Shown here piece by piece: positions 35,801-45,100 of a stretch of 64,000 bases of DNA (positions are counted from its first letter, which is position 1; each line of letters opens with the position of its first letter). The stretch lies in NCBI GenBank assembly GCA_043755815.1, contig JAYUSF010000220.1, forward strand, positions 20,633 to 84,632, written 5' to 3'. A program made the translations under genes and the position numbers. The notes beneath the pieces were generated by a model, which made no database searches, was not told where the DNA came from, and saw only the letters and a program-made list of their open reading frames with translations. This stretch comes from CAIWAH01 sp043755815. GTDB taxonomy: Bacteria; Verrucomicrobiota; Verrucomicrobiia; Limisphaerales; UBA9464.

Positions 35801-38800
35801 GCAACAGCCTCTCGCTTAAGAAGTTGATTGCGAAACTGTCGAGCCTCGGTTCCGCGCTGCGACTCCTGACCGACCGGTTCGAGGCGCGGCGGCTTTCGGA
35901 TGACCCGGACCATCCGCTCTACAACCGGTTTCTGGCCGGACCGTTCGTGATCCTGGGCGGAGCGCCCACGGTGCCGCAGTTGGCCGCGCTCAAAGACCAG
36001 GCGGCGCAGTTGGAGGTCAACCGGGCCTACCTGCGGCCGTCGCCACGCCTGTGGGTCGGCCTGCCCAGCGAACGCGAGAGGAGCTTCTTAACCCTGCCGC
36101 GGCCGTTTGATCCCACCCCGAGCCGGCTCAAGCCGTTCGTCAGCCAGCTCCGGCTCAATCCCACGGCGGAGATCGGCGGGGTTCAGATTCCGGGTTCGAC
36201 GGCCCTGATCGAGGAACTGGCCCGCCTCAGTCAACTGAACCCGGTGGGAAACTTCTTCGATTTCGGCGAACAGGTCACTCTGTCCGTGGCCCTGCTGAAC
36301 AATCTGCCGCTCTTGGACACGGTGATCGATGGGGAGTGGAACCCGCTGCTCTTGCCCGGAGCCCACGCCCTGCTGCGGGTGAACCACGCCGACCGGCCGA
36401 TGGTGCTCGTGCCAGGGTTTGCGGGCTCGAAGCTGGAGGTCAACGGCGCGAACGAATGGCTGAGCCTTTCGCTCTTCGAGGAATCCCGCAAGCAGCGGGC
36501 ACTGTTGGTGAAGCCCGACGGCCAGCCCCTGTTTGACACGTTCGCTACCGACGCACTGCGCTTCACCCTGGAAACACCGATTAAGAATCTCGGCTCCATC
36601 TACGCGGATTGGATCGCTCACCTGACGGGCGAGTTGGGGATGGTCGAATATGATTTCCTGAAGGACGGGCCCGGTGGTGAGACGATCCGCAAACGCCTGC
36701 GGCTCGATGGTCAGCCGATCCTTAATCAGTCGCCGTCGCCGAACCTGTTCGTCTTTCCCTACGACTGGCGGCTGAACAATCAGCAGGCCGCGGAACAGTT
36801 GAAGGACTACGTGCGGCTGGCGCTGGAACTGAACCCGGACTCCGACGGCGTTGATCTCGTCGGCCACAGCAACGGCGGCTTGGTGTCGCGGGCGTTCATG
36901 CTCCTGCCGGGCCAGCGACCGCTGGTGAAACGGTTCATCACGGTGGGCACTCCCTGGCTGGGCGCGCCCAAGGTGATGGCCGGGCTCCGAACCGGCGACA
37001 TGAACGAAACGAAGATCAACATCATCACGCCCATCGGCGCGGTGCAGCAGATGCTTCAGTTCGCGCCCGGTGCCCACCAGTTGCTGCCGACCAAAGAGTA
37101 TTTCCAACTCGGCTTCCGTCCGCTCGTCGAGGACGGCTTCGACCTGAACACCAACGGCCTGCCCAACGAATCGTTCACGTTCGATGGTTACATGGACGCG
37201 GTGGCGAAGCATTTCCTCCGGGAACCGGCCGTGAAGGCGGCCACGAACATTCTGCGGCAGGAGTTCCGGTTTGAGGATCTGCCCGGCGGCGAACACCCAG
37301 CCCGGGAAAACGCCAACCGCTTTTACGCGCAGCGCATCTCCGACCACCGGCTGGACGCGGCCGATGTGGAGATGCACCACATCGTCGGCCTCGGCACGTC
37401 GCCGGACACCATCGGCCAGATTCGCGTGCGCGGACGGCTGGTCTCGCAGCCGGCGCGGACCAACGTGGTAGCGAGTGTCGCCCGGGTGGCGTCGTTCGAG
37501 ACCGAGCAGGTGCGCGACGGCGCGGATCTGCTCATCAGCCCGGGTGATGGCCAACTGGCGGTCAATCCGACCAACCAGTATCGGCTGAACGAGGAGATCG
37601 AGGTCCGATATGTCGCCGGCGACGGCACGGTGCCCATCGGCAGCCTCGCTCGAGGACGCGGCTCAAACCTAGATTTCAACGCGCCCGGAGCCCGGCTGTA
37701 TCCGCTAGTGGGCGGCTTTGACGACGACCTCACCGGGCACAACCCGATGCTGAACACCCCCGCCTTCCTGGACCTGTTCGCGGCCATCTACTCGGGCCGG
37801 AAGGTTGAGGAGATTGCGCTGGCCCTGCCCGAGCCGGCAGGTTTTGCCGAAGGCAGTCTGGGTTCCATCACAGTGACCGCCACGCCGCCGCCCGGCACGA
37901 CGGGTGTGATTAGCCATGTGGTTGATTTCGGCGACGGCAGCGTGGATCTGCGCCGGGTTGCCGACGGCACCGCCGTGACGGTGCCTCATCGCTATCGGCA
38001 GAGCGGCACCTACCTGGTCACTGTGGGCGCGGCGACGGACAACGGTGTCAGCGGACTCACCAGCCAGCAGGTTGTGGTGGCCAATGTGCCACCCACGGTG
38101 GAGATCGAAGGGGGCGACCTCCCGGTGGACCGGGGCGATACCCGCATCCTGACTGCCCGGGTGACCGATCCGGGCCTGGATGATCGCCACGATTTCCGAT
38201 GGACGCTGCCGGGGGGAGTGGTGAGCGGGCAAAACCAGTTTGCCGTGCCCGTGACCTTCGACGAACCCGGAACCCAGATTGTCACGGTGCGGGTCATCGA
38301 TTCAGACGGTGCCGAAGCCACGAGTTCGGTGACGGTGACGGTGGGGCCGGATCCCACGGGCCTGGCCGGGGCGAATTTCGGCCCGGATTCGGCAAGGTCG
38401 TCCCTGCGCATCCGCCGGGCCGCGCTTGATGGCTTTGAGGGCGGGCATCCCGAATTCATTGTCCGGGTCAACGGGCACGCGGCCGGCACCTTCGACACGA
38501 TCGGCCTGGCCGTGCGGCAGGAGGGCGTAACTGCCGGTGTGCGGTCCCTCTTGGGCGGGGTGTTCGACCGGATGCCCGCCCTCACAACCCTAGGCAATGC
38601 CTTTTACGAACGATTGATCCTGCCCAGCGTGGCGAGGTTCCTGGGCCGCGCCGCGCAGGATACGGACTACGCCCGGGCGTTGCGCGAACTGCCGGACGAA
38701 CTGCTGGGAATTGACTTTGCGGCGACCCGCGCACTGGTCGGGGCGACGGGGAAAGGCGGCCCCATCGAGGTGGACTTGCTCTACCTTGAGGGCGGCATTC

Positions 38801-41800
38801 CCCGACGCCTGTTCCGCTGGCAGGCCGGCGAGGTCAGTTCGCTGGAAGGTGTTCGCCTGACCTTCGAATGGGACACGAACAAGCTTTCCGCGGTGCTCCA
38901 ACGGGTCATCCCTGAAGTCACCACCGGCAGTCCGCTGAACGGCACCTCGCTGGGGACGATTGAGCCGGTCTTCACCGCCGCCAGCGAGCAGGCCGCCGGC
39001 GACCGCTCCGGCCCGGCGACCGTCGGCATCCTCAACCCGGCGACCGATCTCGTCACCATCCTTGGGCGCGACAACCTTACGGCCGCCACTGCGCTGAAAT
39101 TCTTCGCCGTCTTCGACTCGAACGAAAACGGCCGCCTGGACGACGACACCTTCTACCCGCTCGACACCAACGTCGTCACCTTCGCGCGCCTGCCCGAACG
39201 GCCGTTCGCGGTCGTGGGCGTGGACGAGCAGGGCAACGTGGGCGGCCTTGATCCGTTCCATGTGGCCGAGACGAGGAACTTCCTCACCGACAAGGCGCCC
39301 GTCGCGGACAAGTCGCTCTACGAGGAGAAGCTGGTGGCGATCCGCGGCGCGGTGCGCGCGGTGGTCCAGGAGGCGCGGGTCAGCCCGTTGATCGCCGGCC
39401 GCTACCTGCTCGCCCCGGCCCACCTCTGGGTCTTCGAGCAGGGTTCGGGCGCGAACCTGTGGAAGTCCAAGTTCGTCCAGCGCTGCAACGGCATCTACCT
39501 GCCCGGCAAGAGCGACAACGACTACGAGCTGTTCCTGCCGGTCCACCTGGCGACGCCCTACGGGTTCAACGAGGCGGACCGCGCCCGCTTCGAGGCCGAC
39601 GGCCCGCACGAACCCGCGACGCTCACGGGCGACTGGTATTTCCGGCGGCCCACCGGCCTGGATGCCAACGGCGTGCCCACCGGAGACGACGGGGCCATCG
39701 TGACGTGGGAGTATGCGTTGCCCGGCGGATTCCTCGTGGAGGGGCAGCCCAGTTTCCAGGTGGAGCGTCGGGCCAACGACGACAAGCTGGATGAAGGCTT
39801 CCGCAGTCCGCTTACGCCGGCCGAAGTGATTGCCCGCGTGTTCACCCAGACGGTCACCGGCAATCCCGCCCACCGGAAGCTGCTGCCCGACACCTCCTTT
39901 TTCCCCGAGCGCAGCGAGCATTTCAAGTTCGGCCATCTGCACCTGCAACGCCCGCCGGAATTTGGCGACGACCCGATCGGCGACGGCGGCACCGGCCGGC
40001 AACTGCTCATGTTGAAGTGGCTGCTGGAAGGCGCCTACGTAACCCTGAATGACGATGGCGACACTACCGGACTGAATGCGGACGCGCCGACGCTGACGGA
40101 GATCTTCGCCAACTGGCAGCGCGTCGGCGTGCCGCTGGCGGAGGGCCTGGAGTGGGGGCTGTTCCAGGACTTTGCCGCGCTCAAGTCACGTCCGTTCCAG
40201 GTGGCCAGCATCCGGCTGAGCAGCACCGGCGAGGGCGACCGGCTGCGGATTCTCCAGCGCTCTGCGGACGACGCGGTGGCGGTGCAGCAGGCCTCGCGGC
40301 TCAAGAAGCTCGGCAAGTCGGCGATCCGCGCCACGCTGGCCCGGCTGGCGGGCGACACGAACCTGAACGCCCTCGTGGCCGACGAGGCGGCGAGCCGCAT
40401 GACCGTCAACCCGGTGCGGAGTTTCGAGAACTTCATCCTCGAACTCGCTCGCGGCAGCGCCGAAGCGCTCGCGGCGTTCGGTGACTTCGCCAGTGACCGC
40501 GATGACCGAACCGAACCGCCTGACCTGGGCGACTTCCTCAAGGCGAAGAACGGCGACAAGGAATACCTCGCCACGATCATCCACGAGCCGGGTGCCTACG
40601 AACGGTTCGTCACCAACACCTTCATCTTCCTGCGCGACTTCGTGCAGCGGCCCACGCAGCCGGCCTATGCCGACTACACGGCCGGCCTGCGGACCGACAA
40701 CCGCGCCGCCGAACTGCTGCAACGCACCGAGAACCTGAACCTCGTGGTCCGCGGACGCGGCCCCACCCAGCCCGGCCTGCTGGCGCTGATGACCGACCGG
40801 CGGATCTCGCGCATCGAACTGCCGGTGTCCGTCGAGGTGTATGGGCCTGGAAGCGCAGGAACCATCACTGTGACCGGCCGTCGCACGAGCACCCGAGGGG
40901 ATGGTCCGAATGCCGGTCCGCGTATAGCCCGTTCTGGGGAGCCGAATGACCCAGATGGCGTGCGGGTGGCGCAGATTGAGGGCACGGTTGATCTGGATGA
41001 CACGTTGGATGGCACGGCCATCAACGAGAGCCTGCCGACTTTGGAGGGCAACGCCGAGGAGTCCACCATCGAGCAGGTGGTTTCTGCTGTGGCTGGCGAT
41101 TCCGCGCTTGATGACAACACAACCTCAGGCAGGGCACGGGCCTTTGGAAATCCCGGCGTGCCTCCAGTGGATGTCCAAACCGGGCCGGAACGACTGCACG
41201 CACAGATCGAACTGGTTGGTGACGTGCCGACCATCGCCTTCACCGTGCTGAATCCTGATGGCACCGTTGTTCCTGATGGCCGGGTGCTGCTTTTTCCGCT
41301 TGGTCCAGATCACCGCCCTAGACCGCCGGTCGAAACGAATCGGATCAATCTGGCGCAGCCACCCGCAGCGATTGCGGCGACCGGCATGTTTCTCGCCGAG
41401 GGACGGGTAGGCAGCCGCGAAACGGTCAATGTCCTTGCCTTGACCGTTGATCTCTCCGGCTTGCATCGCAACGGGCGAAGAGCGCCGACCGTTCATGAAC
41501 TGGGCACGCTGTTACTCCTGCACGAGGCGGTGGAACAGCCGACCGATCTGGGGATCCGCTTGCGCGCCTTGGCGTTCGCCCAGTTGGTTCGGAGCAGCGC
41601 CTTGGAACTGGCCAACCTGCCGCGGGATTTCAACGCGATCATGGCCTTTGCCCAGGCCAGAAACATCCGGATCACCGGCGAGCAGGCGGCCTTCGAAGCA
41701 GGCATCGCCCGTGGACCATTTGGAGTTTTGCCCATGCCGGAGAATATCCAGGGAGAGTTCAACCCCGGACGGCATGTGCAAAACGGTCCCAACCTAGGTC

Positions 41801-42111
41801 TCGTCTTCATCAATGAAAACCTGGTCCAGGCAGCCTTGCGAAATCCTCCTGACGTCCGTTTCACCCAATTCGGAACCCTGTTCACGATGGACGCCCTGGA
41901 GGTGTTTAAGCTGGAAGTGTTGCACGAACTGGACGCGCGTCTGGTTTCCGGCGGTCACCTGGATTTAGCGACACCTGTCGAAGGGCCGATCGGAAACTTT
42001 GTCCTGGATGCGGCTGTGGTGCGCCTGTCACCACAGTTTAATGGTTTTGCAACCTGGGCTGCCGCGGAGGCGGCTCTAGCCGGTCGCATCCTAGACCCAC
42101 CCGTGCCATGA
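29815..42111 (+). CDS. 4098-residue secreted multidomain protein with an embedded LCAT-like lipase domain
   Basis: Signal peptide MIRSLFHRLLATCLIGLSSVSA. Long beta-rich N-terminal part with SbsA-type Ig-like units at ~682 (PADGSANVPRVAAVTLTFSRALN) and ~1322 (PPNGTVNLPALAPITLRFNRALP), and LVIVD-type propeller blades at ~1430-1830. At ~2190-2650 an alpha/beta hydrolase of the lecithin:cholesterol acyltransferase type: RPMVLVPGFAGSKLEV, NLFVFPYDWRL, DLVGHSNGGLVSRA (Ser2352), YVAGDGTVP (Asp2603) and TGHNPML (His2642), a full triad in family order. Two PKD domains follow (~2680-2845, VVDFGDGSV). The last ~1250 residues have no family I recognise; after ~40.85 kb codon choice becomes less GC-rich. 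It starts in an ATGA overlap with the PEP-CTERM gene and ends in one with the next giant. Probably an extracellular esterase/acyltransferase or adhesin. Confidence 0.88.
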   Translation: MIRSLFHRLLATCLIGLSSVSAAELRPFPLAGGTVALERADSPAGVFFRAFRPNRATGRWEVDLVVTNGSTKPLRLPLVLRFETADRVAPGITGTVVDGDGKLFLDLTAQAGGSELAPGMALPGFTLSLGDGQTRSDLRAALFSAPEAPPTTQTLVRTLTADGLPLAGVAVEEIGSDAPQSFTSARGGWLTLEARPGVRGWRFQLPGNEPVIRLAAELTLGTVTELPSVRLVATGAGVVQRFSADALPASLPRGWSPAVLVRSVAGAQTVELNEVVPVGRSAVLAQWDDAALVWRAVRTVPGEGRQSVALNFPVAGLFAVLVPDAVPVAPRIPNAGEAVGEVISAVDPATLSATGRVNPVSSPARREAALVTATATVEFSSPAGPLSSGLKFPCQVTEEYQLRDGTRRQLPAFTVQLVGYRLPGAAADGPVVAKFPVRPFQLLAGEELAEAVIRVEVLAPAAFNGGVLNASGGPLADGALRVTAAAGDYARPEAAVLRRLSLPDPTGLVPAGLELTQVFELSVANAQAGKRLTLQTSPVTPNRNFVLARAVFDEGRHGFQPVERMTSDAVGVLSSREPAAGERLPGVDGGGQYWLFQTSAANALVSGIVRDRAAQTAAGVVVRAGPWTAFTDAAGRYQLAAPAGTTELTLLDPRTDDSGSATLTVTADLAAVSANADTAGLGPRVLAASPADGSANVPRVAAVTLTFSRALNPATLLGDAVKLTAPDGSAIPASVSLNLARTAITVLPSAQLPAFAALKLSLAATITDLTARPLEGPREFRFTTESDVLRRDDAALTIFEPVNGFAPMVGGAGMAEPDSPVILVNDTTGFTSTVLSKPDGSFTNDIPADVDDFLSVVLVNRNGTRNTVPASRQVFRDGRVGIFAAGGTIRSAGEGVPVDFIVDPGSIAGKTVFKVESIAPAAFSALVAGKLPAGAGPILGAFELTETGDPLTLAADISVPVKLADLGLPPGADPTNFAFVVVMPLRVDGRVVHQIVDTAAYVAEGPEGGRVRTQSPPFVGMLARKLAGLAASAGMTTITPVRVGSDAENPHKGETAAFGILPLLSQGPLKVGGFVRSVSKNPDGTELVQPLAGATVRMLRVADETDPAGSPVVLDGDLVSISDERGNLGFFFSPSEATATRALVATHPRFPFQKARSAPFAGESGGTTVANAELRFSEPAVNLAAVEGSAPPVVSVGHEPALPQAGRGADDGAVVFVTGVDDRIVNAPELRVLGAQTLLGAVLDPGDVLLTPLPGDADLPGRKVRQFRVQLAQSGRVTLEASVTDDLGQRKTAFHAVSFGVKRPALPPGNPNDLAALRVIFSWPPNGTVNLPALAPITLRFNRALPVELLEPEQLDWLTFEGAHFLRRVEPSGDRRELTVFYDGTTKGPVKLTVGSGAQGESGKFFDQDAGTAGKNPFRMEFTQTAGVETVFDGQTGAGVVMLGRFAYALERGGASGKLRVLDLADPGEPDEFDSNDIGYPTAMALVPNYSLPDADGVCAPLNLLALFTGHANEPKFLQLAQLDDGEVTLGQRLLLSGGGNDGSGRPSVAEGVNQVESLSQVVKAKWDAPYLGYFELGADVTSIKLLNLTSFHRVELQKGRLDSFGVGGGNDGVDANGDGDFCDAGDQLPVPSGDPLVTPGLAFSFAPKTRAERIEDFDFHAGLGLVVSVSRFLGGDLPPRFSTLLAASDTNSLDGAIVSFTTSDTVRRVLLLPGTTLQTPTNQVSRDLALVTLGQASGDGALAVIDVTVPSAPALLNRFTLPPGEGSPGSIQRRTDGLLALATARSTLMIDPARLILPNRTLSHASIVGRIDGTGTGSRDFVADAAGLNFTHGGANRRYVETAPQFSFVRFNALINPAVIAAQPPAIVEGFLRTASRVSVAEVTSAGTGSVAPTPDPERHYYVLVDAPGGAAQSDGLLPLVLSAVDANGLPQPDRGGTVVPAVVGDEQLEGALLGRRVIELVLSVLNLKKGGSRQGAGGEIGVRALLDSMDAELGNSLSLKKLIAKLSSLGSALRLLTDRFEARRLSDDPDHPLYNRFLAGPFVILGGAPTVPQLAALKDQAAQLEVNRAYLRPSPRLWVGLPSERERSFLTLPRPFDPTPSRLKPFVSQLRLNPTAEIGGVQIPGSTALIEELARLSQLNPVGNFFDFGEQVTLSVALLNNLPLLDTVIDGEWNPLLLPGAHALLRVNHADRPMVLVPGFAGSKLEVNGANEWLSLSLFEESRKQRALLVKPDGQPLFDTFATDALRFTLETPIKNLGSIYADWIAHLTGELGMVEYDFLKDGPGGETIRKRLRLDGQPILNQSPSPNLFVFPYDWRLNNQQAAEQLKDYVRLALELNPDSDGVDLVGHSNGGLVSRAFMLLPGQRPLVKRFITVGTPWLGAPKVMAGLRTGDMNETKINIITPIGAVQQMLQFAPGAHQLLPTKEYFQLGFRPLVEDGFDLNTNGLPNESFTFDGYMDAVAKHFLREPAVKAATNILRQEFRFEDLPGGEHPARENANRFYAQRISDHRLDAADVEMHHIVGLGTSPDTIGQIRVRGRLVSQPARTNVVASVARVASFETEQVRDGADLLISPGDGQLAVNPTNQYRLNEEIEVRYVAGDGTVPIGSLARGRGSNLDFNAPGARLYPLVGGFDDDLTGHNPMLNTPAFLDLFAAIYSGRKVEEIALALPEPAGFAEGSLGSITVTATPPPGTTGVISHVVDFGDGSVDLRRVADGTAVTVPHRYRQSGTYLVTVGAATDNGVSGLTSQQVVVANVPPTVEIEGGDLPVDRGDTRILTARVTDPGLDDRHDFRWTLPGGVVSGQNQFAVPVTFDEPGTQIVTVRVIDSDGAEATSSVTVTVGPDPTGLAGANFGPDSARSSLRIRRAALDGFEGGHPEFIVRVNGHAAGTFDTIGLAVRQEGVTAGVRSLLGGVFDRMPALTTLGNAFYERLILPSVARFLGRAAQDTDYARALRELPDELLGIDFAATRALVGATGKGGPIEVDLLYLEGGIPRRLFRWQAGEVSSLEGVRLTFEWDTNKLSAVLQRVIPEVTTGSPLNGTSLGTIEPVFTAASEQAAGDRSGPATVGILNPATDLVTILGRDNLTAATALKFFAVFDSNENGRLDDDTFYPLDTNVVTFARLPERPFAVVGVDEQGNVGGLDPFHVAETRNFLTDKAPVADKSLYEEKLVAIRGAVRAVVQEARVSPLIAGRYLLAPAHLWVFEQGSGANLWKSKFVQRCNGIYLPGKSDNDYELFLPVHLATPYGFNEADRARFEADGPHEPATLTGDWYFRRPTGLDANGVPTGDDGAIVTWEYALPGGFLVEGQPSFQVERRANDDKLDEGFRSPLTPAEVIARVFTQTVTGNPAHRKLLPDTSFFPERSEHFKFGHLHLQRPPEFGDDPIGDGGTGRQLLMLKWLLEGAYVTLNDDGDTTGLNADAPTLTEIFANWQRVGVPLAEGLEWGLFQDFAALKSRPFQVASIRLSSTGEGDRLRILQRSADDAVAVQQASRLKKLGKSAIRATLARLAGDTNLNALVADEAASRMTVNPVRSFENFILELARGSAEALAAFGDFASDRDDRTEPPDLGDFLKAKNGDKEYLATIIHEPGAYERFVTNTFIFLRDFVQRPTQPAYADYTAGLRTDNRAAELLQRTENLNLVVRGRGPTQPGLLALMTDRRISRIELPVSVEVYGPGSAGTITVTGRRTSTRGDGPNAGPRIARSGEPNDPDGVRVAQIEGTVDLDDTLDGTAINESLPTLEGNAEESTIEQVVSAVAGDSALDDNTTSGRARAFGNPGVPPVDVQTGPERLHAQIELVGDVPTIAFTVLNPDGTVVPDGRVLLFPLGPDHRPRPPVETNRINLAQPPAAIAATGMFLAEGRVGSRETVNVLALTVDLSGLHRNGRRAPTVHELGTLLLLHEAVEQPTDLGIRLRALAFAQLVRSSALELANLPRDFNAIMAFAQARNIRITGEQAAFEAGIARGPFGVLPMPENIQGEFNPGRHVQNGPNLGLVFINENLVQAALRNPPDVRFTQFGTLFTMDALEVFKLEVLHELDARLVSGGHLDLATPVEGPIGNFVLDAAVVRLSPQFNGFATWAAAEAALAGRILDPPVP

Positions 42112-45100
42112 GCCTGCCCGCGTTCATTCATGATGCCGTGCTCGCTTGGATCTTGGCACCGGTCAGTCCGGTGGATCGCAACGCGCAGCGCCAGTTTTGC
42201 GGGCGACGATGTCAATGGGCGTTGGCTATTCTGCTGCCTCTTGGGTTTCTCGGTTCTGCTGCTGCCGCCGCCCCGCTCACCACCCTCGAATACCGTATCA
42301 CCGGCTCGGTGATGCGGGTGTCGCCGGCGGTGTTGTCGGTGCCCAAGGGCATTGCGGGGTCCGTGGCCGTCGAGATCGTCGGGGATGCGGCGACGGTGCG
42401 GGAGGCGTTCGTGTCGGCGACGCTGCGCGGACCGTCGTTTGAGGCGCGGGAAATTTTCGCGGCACCGGGGCAGCCATTGGTGCTGCCGCCGCTCAACGTC
42501 GTGGGCGACTACCAGCTCGCCAACGTCCGCCTGGTGGATTCGGCCACGCAGGCCACGCGGCTCGAAGGTTCGCCGTCGTCGGTGCCCGTGCATGTGTTCG
42601 ACGAGGTGCTCGTGAGCCGGGTCACGTCGCGCCCGCTGACCGGCGACGAGATCAAGGAGAAGGGCATCTTCATTGATGAGCAGAACTTCCGCGTGACCGA
42701 GTTCGAGGTCGGCTTCGTGCTCGATGGAAAGACCATTCCGGTCCGGCTCCCCGTCGTCTCGCCGCGTGCGAACCAGACCACGGAAATCATTCCGGCCGCG
42801 GAACTCGAGGAACGCCTCAAGGCCGCCCAGCAGATCAATCAGGATCTGGCGGCGCAGCTCCAGTTGCCCGACGCGGTGAAGGTCGCCTCCATCGAGCTGC
42901 AGCCGGTCAACTTCCAGTTCACCGAAGAGACCGAGCAGGAACTGGGACTGAGCATCCCGCCCATCCCGGCGCTGCTCGTCATTCCCGGCAACATCGGCTT
43001 CCTGAACCAGTTCTTCTCCGTGCAGGTGTTCACCGAGAACGCCGCGCCCGCCGGCTCCGGACTGAGCGTGCTCAACGTGCAGGCGGAACTGGTGTTGCCG
43101 CCCGGCGACGACAAAATTCCCAGCCCTGACTTCAACCAGCCCGGCGACGATCCGCTGCGCTTCGCGCGCATCGGCGCGGCCCAGCAGATTCGCCCGAGCC
43201 AGCCCATCGTCCGGCCCGGTGCTGACGGCAAACTCGGCACGCCGGACGACATCGGCCGGCTGACTCCCGGGGAAGGCGGGCAGGCGGAATTCCTCGTCGA
43301 AGGACTTCAGGAAGGACTGCACGTCATGAACCTCAAGCTCACGGCCGATCTTGAAGGTCTGGCCGCGGGCGTGATCCGCATCAACGGCAAGGCCGCCGGC
43401 TCCGTGCTCGTGCGGAATCCGAAGTTCTCGATCGCCTTCACGCACCCGCGCACCGTGCGCACGCAGGAACCCTACGACGCAAGCGTCACAATCCTGAACA
43501 CCGGCAGCGGCGTGGCCAACTTCGTCCGCGTGACCCTGCCGGCCGCGGCGCTCAGCGGAGCGGCGCTGGAGAGCGATGCCACGGTGGAACTGGGGACGAT
43601 CCCGCCAGGCCAGTCCGCGACGGCGCGCTGGAAGCTGCGGGCGCAGCGGACTGGCCAGATCACCTTCTCGAACCTCACGTTCGGCGAAGATGCGACCGCT
43701 GGCCGCTTCATCCTTTCGATGGGCGTGGACGAAAACGGCGTGGCGCTCTCACCCGATTCGCTCGGCTTCCCCGACGACGTGGCGTTGCTGCCCGAGCGCG
43801 TCCGCAACGCGGCGGACCGCGTGCTCGGTCAGGCGCTCTCCGCGGCCACCGCGCCACTGCTGCCGGCGGGCGTGCTGCCGGTGAGCAAGGCGCACGTGAA
43901 GGACCGCGTGCTCGAACTGGCTGAAGCGGGGCAGCGTCTGCGCTACGGCGACGACACGAACCGCGTGCTGCTCGACCTGCTGCTCGACTGGCAGGGCGCG
44001 CGGCGCTTCACCGCGGGCTTCGACCAGATTCTCCGCGAGAATGACGCCGGCACCGAATGGCGCGACGCGATCTTCGGCGAACTCCTGCTCGCCGACGGCC
44101 GCAATGTTCCGGACTTGCTGTCGGCCTTTGCGCCGGAACTGGCGGGCCGCACCGAGCCGATGCAACTGCTCGCCGACAACTTCGGCACCGACGTTGGCCG
44201 GGACTGGCTGACCACGGGACTCGTGACTCTGGCCGGCAGCGCGGTTCCCCGGACGCTCGGCTACGGGGAAACTTCCGGAGCCTTGTTCGTGCAGGAAGGT
44301 GAACTTGCGACCGGCACCAACGCCTGGCGCTTCACCAATCCGGTTCCGGCCGGCGTGGTGCGCCTGCTGCGGCTCGGCTCGACCGGCACGGGCTCTGAAT
44401 TCTCCTGGCTCACGCCCGCACTCGACGCCGGCAGCCGCGCCGAGCTGGATTTTGCCAGTGAACCACCGGTGCTCCGGCTCGACCGCGATGGCGATGGCGT
44501 GCCCGACGAAACCCTCGCCGCGACACGCCGCGAGATTCTGGAAGCGGCCCCGCGCGTAATCGGAGTCATCCAGGATCCAACGGTGCTCGCCGGCCGTCCG
44601 GCCATTCCCTGCACGGGTGATCTCCGCGTGCTGAACTACGGCACCGTCATCGGCGTGCTGTTCTCGAAGCCGCTCACACAGGATTCGATCAACCGGCCCG
44701 CCGCCTACGTGCTCGACGACGGCAACACGGCCAGCACCGTGCAAATCCAAGGCGGTGGGCGGCTCGCACTGCTCAACCTCCGCCGCGGCATCTCGGCGGT
44801 GCGCCCGCGCTCGCTCACCGTGCAGGGCGTGGCGGACGAGCGCGGCAACCTCATTGCCAGTGCGCCCCGGGCCATCCGGCACGAACTGCTGGGCAACTCC
44901 TTCGCCGACGGCATCGCCATCAACGGCCGCGTGCTGCGCGGCGACGGCTCGCCGGCCGTGGGCGTGCCGGTGACGCTGACGATGAATGACCAGGCCCTGG
45001 CCGGCGATTCCTGCGTCCCCCACATCTTCCGGCCCAGCCAGGTGTTCACGGATGCCAACGGCGACTTCACGTTCGACTTCGTCTTGGCCGGACCGAATTT

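Noticed and set aside
29815..42111. Rhs/YD-repeat polymorphic toxin
   Set aside because: There are no YD repeats, no PxxxxDPxGL-type cleavage site and no immunity gene; only the size and the divergent tip are similar.
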